64,000 nt of DNA. It comes from an uncultured Sphingomonadaceae bacterium (GTDB lineage: Bacteria; Pseudomonadota; Alphaproteobacteria; Sphingomonadales; Sphingomonadaceae). The notes beneath the pieces were generated by a model. It had not been told where the DNA came from. It was given only the letters and a program-made list of their open reading frames with translations, and did no database searches. Location of the stretch: positions 1,137,825 to 1,201,824 of the forward strand of contig CANMEE010000002.1 of the NCBI GenBank assembly GCA_947496865.1. Reading direction: 5' to 3'. The position numbers and the translations under genes were made by a program. This document shows positions 57,481-64,000 of the stretch, in pieces (within the stretch, counting starts at the first letter, position 1; each line of letters opens with the position of its first letter).

Positions 57481-58539
57481 TCAACCAAGCAGCTCTTGCT
57501 CAAGCTTTTTGGCCATTTCTTCGATATTTTCAGGCGGCCAACCAGGAATATCCATTCCCAGACGCAGACCCATGCTGGACAACACTTCCTTGATTTCGTT
57601 CAAGGATTTGCGGCCAAAGTTCGGCGTACGCAGCATTTCTGCTTCGGTTTTCTGCACGAGATCGCCAATATAGATGATATTGTCGTTCTTGAGGCAGTTG
57701 GCCGAACGTACCGAGAGTTCCAACTCGTCGACCTTCTTGAGAAGGTAGCGGTTGAGCTGGTTCGCATCGCTTTCCTGTTGGCTCTGTGCTGCGGCCATGC
57801 CGATCGGCGAAGACACGCTTTCTAAAGCTTCTTCGAAATGCACGAACAGCTGCAACTGGTCCTGAAGAATGCGCGCTGCATAAGCGATAGCATCTTCCGG
57901 GGTCACGGTGCCGTCGGTGTCGATGGTGAGGTTTAGCTTATCAAAGTCAAGCTCCTGACCAACACGGGCATTGTCGACTTTGTAAGAAACCTGACGGATT
58001 GGCGAGTAGAGCGAATCTACTGGGATCAAACCGATTGGTGCGTCTGCCGGACGGTTAGCAACCGCTGGAACATATCCCTTACCAACATTGACGGTCAGTT
58101 CCATGTTGAACGACGCGCCTTCGTCAAGGTGACAGATAACCAGATCGGGGTTCATCACCTCGATGTCGCCAGAAACCGCAATATCGCCTGCTGTAACTTC
58201 AGCAGGACCGGTTGCAGAAAGCTGCAGACGCTTAGCGTCTTCGCCTTCCATTTTCAGAGCGATCTGTTTGACGTTCAAAACAATGTCGGTGACATCTTCA
58301 CGTACGCCAGGAAGCGACGAGAATTCATGCAGAGCATTTTCGATCTTGATCGAGGTAACCGCAGCGCCTTGCAGCGATGACAGCAAAACGCGACGGAGCG
58401 CGTTACCGATAGTCAAGCCAAAGCCGCGCTCAAGAGGTTCCGCTACAAAAGTAGCTTTACGCTTGGGATCACCACCAGATTTTATATCGAGAACATTGGG
58501 CTTCTTCAGTTCTTGCCAGTTCTTCATATTGACAGTCAT
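57481..58539 (-). CDS. rpoA: DNA-directed RNA polymerase alpha subunit
   Basis: Alpha subunit (352 residues) with the N-terminal assembly domain, containing E-P-L-E-R-G-F-G and [11 protein letters not shown], a flexible linker near 240-260 and the C-terminal domain with N-x-L-K-x-x-x-I and [10 protein letters not shown]. It is in the standard order after rpsK and before rplQ. A strong ribosome-binding site GGGGAAG lies a few bases before the ATG. Confidence 0.97.
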   Translation of the reverse strand: MTVNMKNWQELKKPNVLDIKSGGDPKRKATFVAEPLERGFGLTIGNALRRVLLSSLQGAAVTSIKIENALHEFSSLPGVREDVTDIVLNVKQIALKMEGEDAKRLQLSATGPAEVTAGDIAVSGDIEVMNPDLVICHLDEGASFNMELTVNVGKGYVPAVANRPADAPIGLIPVDSLYSPIRQVSYKVDNARVGQELDFDKLNLTIDTDGTVTPEDAIAYAARILQDQLQLFVHFEEALESVSSPIGMAAAQSQQESDANQLNRYLLKKVDELELSVRSANCLKNDNIIYIGDLVQKTEAEMLRTPNFGRKSLNEIKEVLSSMGLRLGMDIPGWPPENIEEMAKKLEQELLG

Positions 58540-58643
58540 GGACTTCCCCTAGTGAGTTCAAAGAGTGGATTGGACCGTTACCACTCTGAATTACCAAAAA
58601 ATTGGAAACTACCGGCCGGATAGTTCCCGTAAACTTGAGCGGC

Positions 58644-59033
58644 TTAGACGCGACGACGTTTGGACGGACGGACACCATTATGCGGGATCGGCGTAACATC
58701 GCGGATCGAGGTAATGGTGAAACCGACGGCCTGCAGCGCGCGAAGTGCGGACTCACGGCCAGAGCCAGGTCCTTTCACTTCCACTTCCAAGGTGCGAACA
58801 CCATGATCAGCTGCTTTTTTGCCAGCGTCTTCTGCTGCAACCTGCGCCGCATACGGCGTAGATTTACGAGAGCCCTTAAAACCCATCATACCTGCAGAGG
58901 ACCAGCTTATTGCATTGCCCTGTGCGTCGGTGATGGTGACCATCGTATTGTTAAATGTGGCGTTGACGTGCGCGACGCCTGCCGAAATATTTTTGCGCGC
59001 GCTTTTCTTTACGCGCTGCGGTTCCCGTGCCAT
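58644..59033 (-). CDS. rpsK: 30S ribosomal protein S11
   Basis: S11 is a platform protein of the small subunit. The 129 residues include [17 protein letters not shown] and the typical end [13 protein letters not shown]. It follows rpsM after 60 bases. Confidence 0.97.
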   Translation of the reverse strand: MAREPQRVKKSARKNISAGVAHVNATFNNTMVTITDAQGNAISWSSAGMMGFKGSRKSTPYAAQVAAEDAGKKAADHGVRTLEVEVKGPGSGRESALRALQAVGFTITSIRDVTPIPHNGVRPSKRRRV

Positions 59034-59093
59034 TTGATCAATTCCTACCTAATATCCAGAAGAGACAAGTCCCCAAAAATTGGGGCTAATGTC

Positions 59094-59462
59094 TTATTTT
59101 TTCTTACCAGCAATCGCTTTTGGCTTACCTTTACGGGTGCGCGCATTTGTATGCGTACGCTGTCCGCGAACAGGAAGTCCTTTACGATGACGAAGACCGC
59201 GATAGCAGGCCAGATCCATAAGACGTTTGATGTTCATTGCGGTTTCGCGACGCAAATCACCTTCAACGGTCAAATCCGCATCAATGGTTTCACGAATTTG
59301 CAAAACTTCCTGATCGGTAAGGTCCTGAACCCGACGGGCTGGATCGATTTTCAATTTTTCGACAATTTCGGCTGCTTTTGTGCGTCCGATACCGTGAATA
59401 TAGGTAAGCGAGATAATTACGCGCTTGTTTGTTGGGATATTTACCCCGGCAATACGTGCCAA
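59094..59462 (-). CDS. rpsM: 30S ribosomal protein S13
   Basis: S13 binds the head of the small subunit and contacts P-site tRNA. The 122 residues start [10 protein letters not shown] and end in a lysine-rich tail. The start codon is TTG (59462-59460), with AGGAG seven bases upstream and no ATG or GTG that would fit; an unusual choice for such a highly expressed gene. It is the first gene of the rpsM-rpsK-rpoA-rplQ unit and lies away from adk, its usual neighbour. Confidence 0.95.
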   Translation of the reverse strand: MARIAGVNIPTNKRVIISLTYIHGIGRTKAAEIVEKLKIDPARRVQDLTDQEVLQIRETIDADLTVEGDLRRETAMNIKRLMDLACYRGLRHRKGLPVRGQRTHTNARTRKGKPKAIAGKKK

Positions 59463-59599
59463 TATTTTTCTCCTGCTCCACAGAGACCGATTCGCCGGCC
59501 CCTATCTCATAGCTAAGCTGTTAAAATTACATCCAAAACGCACAAAACCAGCGGACGCCACGAAAGCGTTGCCGGTTGCTATGGATTTCGAATAAAGTT

Positions 59600-59628
59600 G
59601 AGATAGGGAGAGTCGCTGGCGCTGTCAA
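59600..59628 (-). promoter_or_regulatory. Sigma-70-type promoter upstream of rpsM
   Basis: On the minus strand TTGACA (59628-59623), exactly the -35 consensus, is followed after 17 bases by TATCTC (59605-59600), which matches the -10 consensus only at its first three bases. Transcription would start near 59593, giving a leader of about 130 bases. This promoter would make the alpha operon independent of the genes upstream. Confidence 0.55.
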
Positions 59629-59742
59629 TAGCGGTTTGCGCGGCAAACAGAGCTATTCTTTCAGGCGTACCATTCATATGATTTTACATATCACAGTCCA
59701 CTAGTCAAAAATTCCTTAACCGGAACATGATAAATAGAACGC

Positions 59743-61197
59743 ATGTGGGTAGAAAAATGGACCGATGCGCGTTTAGCGCAGCTGGTATCGATGCTTTGGG
59801 CATTCGGTATGCTGATGGTCGCTGCCGCCCCGGCCCACGCAGGAAGGTTTGAAGCGGGAAGCTTTACAGCCCATAATACCACCTCCAATGGCAATGTCGT
59901 GCGTGTGAATTTTCAGCAGAGCTTCGATACAGTGCCGGTCGTAGTCGCCTTGTCCGACAATAATGGTAGCGATGCGGCGGCCATACGCATAACAAATATC
60001 ACTACTACCGGCTTTGATGAACTCATCCGCGAACCGGATAGTTTCGATGGGCCGCATGCGGCACAAAACGTACATTATGTTGCCGCGGAGCCAGGACGCC
60101 ATGTCTTACCCGACGGGCGAATTGTTGAAGCCGGAACAGCGAGCATTGCAGCCGTCCAACATGGCGCCGGCGTTGCGGGCGCAGAAAGTTGGGCATCGGT
60201 ATTTTTTGCATCGTCCCTGCCCGGAACGCCTAGCGTTATCGCGCAAATTCAAACCGCCAATAGCGAAACCCGCACGGTTGCCAGTCAAAGCTCCCAACCA
60301 TTTATCACCGCCACGCTTAACAACATATCCACAAACGGATTTCAATTGGCCTTGGAACGCAGTGAGGCCAATGCTGGCCCGGTACCTTCAGCCGAGACCG
60401 TTGGTTGGATAGCCTTTCCCTCAGGCGTCAGCGGCACCTTTCCTGACATTGCAGGCAATTCCATAACTTGGAGCACCGTCAACAGTGGCACCAATATCCG
60501 CGGGTGGGACAATGGCTGTTTCACGAACGGCTTTGGGCAAGCCAGCGCGAGCGCTATTGTGGTTGCTAAAAAGAACAGCCACATCGGCGGAGACGGCGGT
60601 TGGTTGCGCCGATGCAGCCTCAGCAGCACGTTAATTGGATTAACCGTTGATGAGGATACATCCAGAGACGCCGAGCGGGCGCATACCGGTGAATCCGCCT
60701 CCATTCTCGCTTTTTCTCAAAGCTTCCATGCTTTACTGGAGCCAACCCTCTCGGTAACCAAAACCAGTGTCTCGTTCGTCGACAATTTAGGTAGCGGCTT
60801 TGCCTTGCCGAGTGCCACTGTCGAATATCTCATCATCGTTCAAAATAGCGGTAACGCGCCGCCCGATTATGACAGTGTCATAGTTACCGAAGCGCTACCT
60901 GCGGAATTGGCATTGATTGTTACAGACTTTTCGACACCGGGCACCGGCCCTGTCCAATTTCAAGACGGCACACCTGGTTCAGGGCTTGCCTTTAGCTATG
61001 GAGGACTCGGCGATCCAATGGACTCCGTATCCTTTTCAACCGACGGCAGTAATTTCGGCTATAGCCCTTCTGATTCAGGGGATGGCACTGATCCTGCAAT
61101 CACCCATATCAGGATATCACCAACCGGATTTATGGCGCCAGATACAGGTGCTGGTGCTACTAGTCTGACTATTCGCCTTAGAGGCAAAATCGGTTAA
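59743..61197 (+). CDS. Surface protein with two MshQ-like repeats and a DUF11 domain
   Basis: A 484-residue exported protein (signal peptide to about residue 32, ending A-P-A-H-A). Two related blocks follow, about 40-110 and 160-230; each has a P-V-V-A/P-S-V-I-A strand, an I-T/S-T-x-G-F-x-x-x-I/L segment, and, after an acidic or glycine-rich loop, a V-H-Y-V-A or V-G-W-I-A strand. These resemble repeats in MSHA-type pilus proteins. A DUF11-like beta domain lies near 330-400. It may bind surfaces; this is inferred. It stands in the opposite direction to its neighbours. Confidence 0.62.
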   Translation: MWVEKWTDARLAQLVSMLWAFGMLMVAAAPAHAGRFEAGSFTAHNTTSNGNVVRVNFQQSFDTVPVVVALSDNNGSDAAAIRITNITTTGFDELIREPDSFDGPHAAQNVHYVAAEPGRHVLPDGRIVEAGTASIAAVQHGAGVAGAESWASVFFASSLPGTPSVIAQIQTANSETRTVASQSSQPFITATLNNISTNGFQLALERSEANAGPVPSAETVGWIAFPSGVSGTFPDIAGNSITWSTVNSGTNIRGWDNGCFTNGFGQASASAIVVAKKNSHIGGDGGWLRRCSLSSTLIGLTVDEDTSRDAERAHTGESASILAFSQSFHALLEPTLSVTKTSVSFVDNLGSGFALPSATVEYLIIVQNSGNAPPDYDSVIVTEALPAELALIVTDFSTPGTGPVQFQDGTPGSGLAFSYGGLGDPMDSVSFSTDGSNFGYSPSDSGDGTDPAITHIRISPTGFMAPDTGAGATSLTIRLRGKIG

Positions 61198-61287
61198 AAT
61201 CAGACGCTAATTTCCGCGGTTTCACATCTGTGGTTGCTCGCCCGTGCCTCAGAATTTTGTTCAGGACACAAACTAGCGCGGCCAAAC

Positions 61288-61317
61288 AAAAAGCGCCGGA
61301 GCTTTAACCCCGGCGCC
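61288..61317 (-). terminator. Rho-independent terminator after gdhA
   Basis: On the minus strand a seven-base-pair GC-rich stem (GCGCCGG with CCGGCGC), with a ten-base loop GGTTAAAGCT, is followed by five T residues. It lies 29 bases beyond the gdhA stop and about 90 bases from the end of the plus-strand surface-protein gene. A weaker T-run on the other side could let it act in both directions. Confidence 0.82.
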
Positions 61318-61345
61318 TTTGCTGCGATCTTATATTTGTTGAACC

Positions 61346-62701
61346 TTAGACGACGCCATAAGCCAGCATCGCATCGGCAACCTTCTTAAAGCCTGCAATA
61401 TTCGCGCCCTTCACATAGTCGACATAGCCATCGCCCTGGTCGCCATATTCTACGCATTGGCTGTGGATGCCTTCCATCAATTCGGTCAACATCGTGCCGA
61501 GCCGCTCGTGGTTCCAGCTTATGCGTTCCGCATTCTGGCTCATTTCGAGGCCGGATACGGCCACACCGCCAGCATTGGCGGCCTTGCCTGGACCGTACAT
61601 AATCTTCGCGTCGTGGAACACGTGAACGCCTTCCAAGGTTGTTGGCATATTCGCGCCTTCTGACACGGCTTGCACGCCATTGGAGACCAGCATTTTCGCT
61701 TCGTCTTCATTAAGCTCATTTTGTGTCGCACAAGGCAGGGCGAGATCGCAGGCGACACTCCAAGGGCGTTGCCCTTCATGGAAAGTTGCACCTTTAAACT
61801 CTTCGACATATTCCGACATGCGTCCACGACGATGGGTTTTATGATCTTTGACCCAATCGATCTTCTCCTGCGTAAAGCCGTCCGGATCATGAACAAAGCC
61901 GCCACTATCGGAAAGAGTCAGCACCTTGCCGCCCTGCTTGGTGATTTGCTCTGCCGCATGAGTAGCGACATTGCCAGACCCGGAAATGACCGCTGTCTTG
62001 CCTTCAATAGTATCTTTTTTGTGCGCCAACATGTTTTGCATAAAGTAAACCGCACCATAGCCAGTGGCTTCTGGACGCATTGCACTGCCGCCATATTCAC
62101 GGCCTTTACCGGTCAAAACACCTTCCCAGCGATTGGTGATCCGTTTGTACTGGCCAAACATATAACCAATTTCACGGCCGCCAACGCCAATGTCGCCTGC
62201 AGGAACGTCGGTATCAGGACCAATATGACGATAAAGCTCGGTCATGAAGGACTGGCAGAAGCGCATGACTTCCGCATCAGACTTACCTTTAGGATTGAAA
62301 TTGGCTCCACCTTTGCCGCCGCCCATAGGTAGACCGGTAAGCGAATTTTTGAACGTTTGCTCAAAGGCCAGAAACTTCAAAACGCTTTCGGTCACGCTGG
62401 GATGGAAACGGACGCCGCCTTTATAAGGGCCAATGGCATTGTTATTTTGAACTCGCCAACCGCGCTGGACGCGAATATTGTGATTATCATCTTCCCAGCA
62501 AACGCGGAATGACACCACGCGGTCAGGTTCTGCCATACGCCGCAAAATCTGCGCGGCGTGATATTCTTCCTTGTCGTCGATAAATCCGTAAATATCCTGA
62601 GCGACTTCTTGCACCGCCTGAATAAATTCGGTTTGTCCCGGATTGCGTTTTTTAACGCCTGCCATGAATGTTGGAAAATCTACATGATCGGATACGGCCA
62701 T
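61346..62701 (-). CDS. gdhA: NADP-specific glutamate dehydrogenase
   Basis: GdhA converts 2-oxoglutarate and ammonia to glutamate. The protein (451 residues) has the substrate motif G-P-Y-K-G-G-V-R-F-H-P with the catalytic region P-M-G-G-G-K-G-G, the D-I-G-V-G segment and the nucleotide loop G-S-G-N-V. It starts at ATG 62701 with GGGGGAG seven bases upstream, giving the common start; a frame that reaches 62767 adds residues without counterpart. It lies between the alpha operon and adk, which is not its usual position. Confidence 0.95.
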   Translation of the reverse strand: MAVSDHVDFPTFMAGVKKRNPGQTEFIQAVQEVAQDIYGFIDDKEEYHAAQILRRMAEPDRVVSFRVCWEDDNHNIRVQRGWRVQNNNAIGPYKGGVRFHPSVTESVLKFLAFEQTFKNSLTGLPMGGGKGGANFNPKGKSDAEVMRFCQSFMTELYRHIGPDTDVPAGDIGVGGREIGYMFGQYKRITNRWEGVLTGKGREYGGSAMRPEATGYGAVYFMQNMLAHKKDTIEGKTAVISGSGNVATHAAEQITKQGGKVLTLSDSGGFVHDPDGFTQEKIDWVKDHKTHRRGRMSEYVEEFKGATFHEGQRPWSVACDLALPCATQNELNEDEAKMLVSNGVQAVSEGANMPTTLEGVHVFHDAKIMYGPGKAANAGGVAVSGLEMSQNAERISWNHERLGTMLTELMEGIHSQCVEYGDQGDGYVDYVKGANIAGFKKVADAMLAYGVV

Positions 62702-62831
62702 CGTCTTACTCCCCCTTAGGTGATTATCTGCGCGCCCGTTATCAACCACGATGCCCTCGAATCGCAATTGATTATGGCATTATATTAACGGCAATTTGTT
62801 CGATAGGTAAAGCCTTGATATTCTGGCGTAT

Positions 62832-63422
62832 TTATTCGGCGTTTTCAGCTTCTTCCGGCTCAGCCTCTGTTTCTTCTTCCGGTGCAAATAGGGCCGCAAG
62901 CCGGGCAAGTTGTTCGCCAATCACGCCGTCTACCGCTGGAGCAATCTGGTCGACCGGAAATTCCATATAACCACCGACTTTATAGACAAAAGATACCCCA
63001 GTATTTTCGCCATCAGGTTGCAGACCAATAGTTAGCGTTCCAGTGACCGCCTCACCCTGCAACGGACCCAGCGCTCCGGACATACGCAGAGCTTTGTTAT
63101 TGTGCGCGAAAATCACACGCATATGCTGCACACTGCCGTCAGCGGACTTGATATTGTCTGCATCCGTTTTCCGAAGAAGCTCACAAAAGCAGCCCCCCGC
63201 CTGCGCGACCAGATAGAAATTTTCCGCATTGCCGGAAAAGCTGTGGTCCCCATTCCACCACCGCGCGGGCGCGATGATAGTCTTCCATACCTGCTCGGTT
63301 GATCCGCTAACCACCTGCAGGTGTTTTACAGTGAAGCCGTTATCGGCTGTATTGGTCACTTCGGCTTGCGCCGCTGTGGCCATAAAAATAGCAGCAATAT
63401 ATATTATGAATCGGAACATCAT
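62832..63422 (-). CDS. SRPBCC/START-fold exported protein
   Basis: A 196-residue protein with a signal peptide (about 1-19, M-M-F-R-F-I-I-Y-I-A) and a Bet v1/START-like domain with W-W-N-G-D-H-S-F-S-G (about 55-64) and Y-K-V-G-G-Y-M-E-F-P near 150. It ends in a strongly acidic tail. The fold binds hydrophobic ligands; the ligand here is unknown. GGGGGAGACA precedes the tandem ATG start (63422, 63419). Confidence 0.68.
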   Translation of the reverse strand: MMFRFIIYIAAIFMATAAQAEVTNTADNGFTVKHLQVVSGSTEQVWKTIIAPARWWNGDHSFSGNAENFYLVAQAGGCFCELLRKTDADNIKSADGSVQHMRVIFAHNNKALRMSGALGPLQGEAVTGTLTIGLQPDGENTGVSFVYKVGGYMEFPVDQIAPAVDGVIGEQLARLAALFAPEEETEAEPEEAENAE

Positions 63423-63502
63423 TGTCTCCCCCGTATAGCGGGCAAGACTAGTTATCGTCCCTGCCACTGGCAATGGTTTATCGACCCATCAACGAAGACA
63501 GT

Positions 63503-64000
63503 TTAATCCAGTGCTAAAACAGCTTCGATCGCATTGCTGACATCATCCATGCTACCCATACCATCTACTTTCGTCACGATGCCGCGCTCTTCATAGATGG
63601 GCAGGATCGGTTGGGTCTTAGCACGATATTCACCCATACGCGTGCGAACGGTTTCTTCGTTATCATCTGGGCGGCGTTTAAATTCTGTTGAACCGCAAGC
63701 GTCGCAAACGCCTTCTGTGGCGGGCTGCTTGAACGTATCATGATAGCCTTCCCCACAATTGCCGCAGGTAAAGCGGCCGGTTATGCGCTCCACTAAAGCT
63801 TCAACATCAACCCCTAGCTCAATGACATGGTGGAGTTTGCGGTTACGGGCACTCAATATCTCGTCGAGCGAATATACCTGCGCCTCAGTGCGCGGATAGC
63901 CATCAAAAATTACACCTTGTTCTGGCCCAAGTTCATCCAGCTTATCGCCAATGATGCCGGAAACCACCTCATCAGGAACCAGTTCGCCGGCGTCCATCAG
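63503..64000 (-). CDS. adk: Adenylate kinase, C-terminal part (runs off the window)
   Basis: The last 165 codons of adenylate kinase are present; the start lies beyond the window, and the first residue shown is not the true start. The visible portion includes F-D-G-Y-P-R-T (AMP and catalytic contacts) and a zinc-type LID with two C-x2-C pairs (C-G-N-C and C-D-A-C), a feature of some bacterial Adk proteins. secY would be expected upstream, and rpsM downstream, but rpsM is 4 kb away here. Confidence 0.95.
   Translation of the reverse strand: MMDAGELVPDEVVSGIIGDKLDELGPEQGVIFDGYPRTEAQVYSLDEILSARNRKLHHVIELGVDVEALVERITGRFTCGNCGEGYHDTFKQPATEGVCDACGSTEFKRRPDDNEETVRTRMGEYRAKTQPILPIYEERGIVTKVDGMGSMDDVSNAIEAVLALD

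Overview
The window looks like core chromosome of a marine or freshwater sphingomonad (Alphaproteobacteria, Sphingomonadales; the general look is that of Sphingorhabdus, Parasphingorhabdus or Sphingopyxis). The grounds are protein families and gene order: lptF-lptG, tgt-glnE-bcp-DUF455, xseB-ispA, coaD-cyclophilin-queA, a yfgM-like gene with bamB and der, and rpsM-rpsK-rpoA-rplQ, together with a bacterial Coq4, a DUF2177 protein and a PEP-CTERM protein. GC is moderate. I saw no rRNA, tRNA, CRISPR array, insertion sequence or prophage. No gap between genes exceeds 300 bases; the longest (near 21.5, 31.1, 48.9, 57.3 and 59.6 kb) are described under features or findings.

Layout. 0-3.1 kb: start of a lipid-kinase-like gene, a DUF2141 secreted protein and the LPS-export permeases lptF and lptG. 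3.1-8.4 kb: fatty acid desaturase, YghO-like acyltransferase, secreted serine hydrolase, alpha/beta hydrolase, exonuclease III. 8.4-14.9 kb (minus strand): erpA, M23 peptidase, and the tightly packed tgt-glnE-bcp-DUF455 run. 15-16.3 kb (plus): an orphan BufA/DUF2282 metallophore-like lipoprotein and an unknown secreted protein, lying between tgt and queA. 16.3-19.9 kb (minus): xseB-ispA, coaD, cyclophilin-queA. 20-25.4 kb: small membrane proteins, a LysR regulator, a DUF1289 protein and a set of oxidoreductases. 25.5-34 kb: purL, FAD oxidase, Bor-like lipoprotein, coq4, nitroreductase, DUF418 protein, and an iron-storage pair bfd-bfr behind a Fur-box-like site. 34-38.2 kb: Hpt protein, then yfgM-like-bamB-der. 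38.3-46.3 kb: panB, a five-gene overlapping run nth-arsC-DUF457-DUF427-glycerophosphodiesterase, two acetyltransferases (one AAC(3)-I-like), a dehydrogenase, a GFA protein and guaA. 46.4-51.8 kb: PEP-CTERM locus with a likely sigma-54 promoter, acyl-CoA ligase, two small genes. 52-64 kb: gyrB, an S9 peptidase, then rplQ-rpoA-rpsK-rpsM, which is separated from adk by about 4 kb holding a surface protein, gdhA and a SRPBCC protein.

Small genes below about 60 codons that were recovered by reading are the DUF1289 protein (22636-22815), bacterioferritin-associated ferredoxin (33302-33472) and the truncated gene at the left edge. Several starts were moved to sites with better ribosome-binding sequence or family fit, including an apparent ATC start at 22983. 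The most interesting points are the sigma-54-type promoter with an upstream palindrome before the PEP-CTERM gene, the split of the ribosomal alpha operon from adk with its own promoter, the ATC start, and an AAC(3)-I-like acetyltransferase whose stop codon sits on the junction of a 16-bp tandem duplication.
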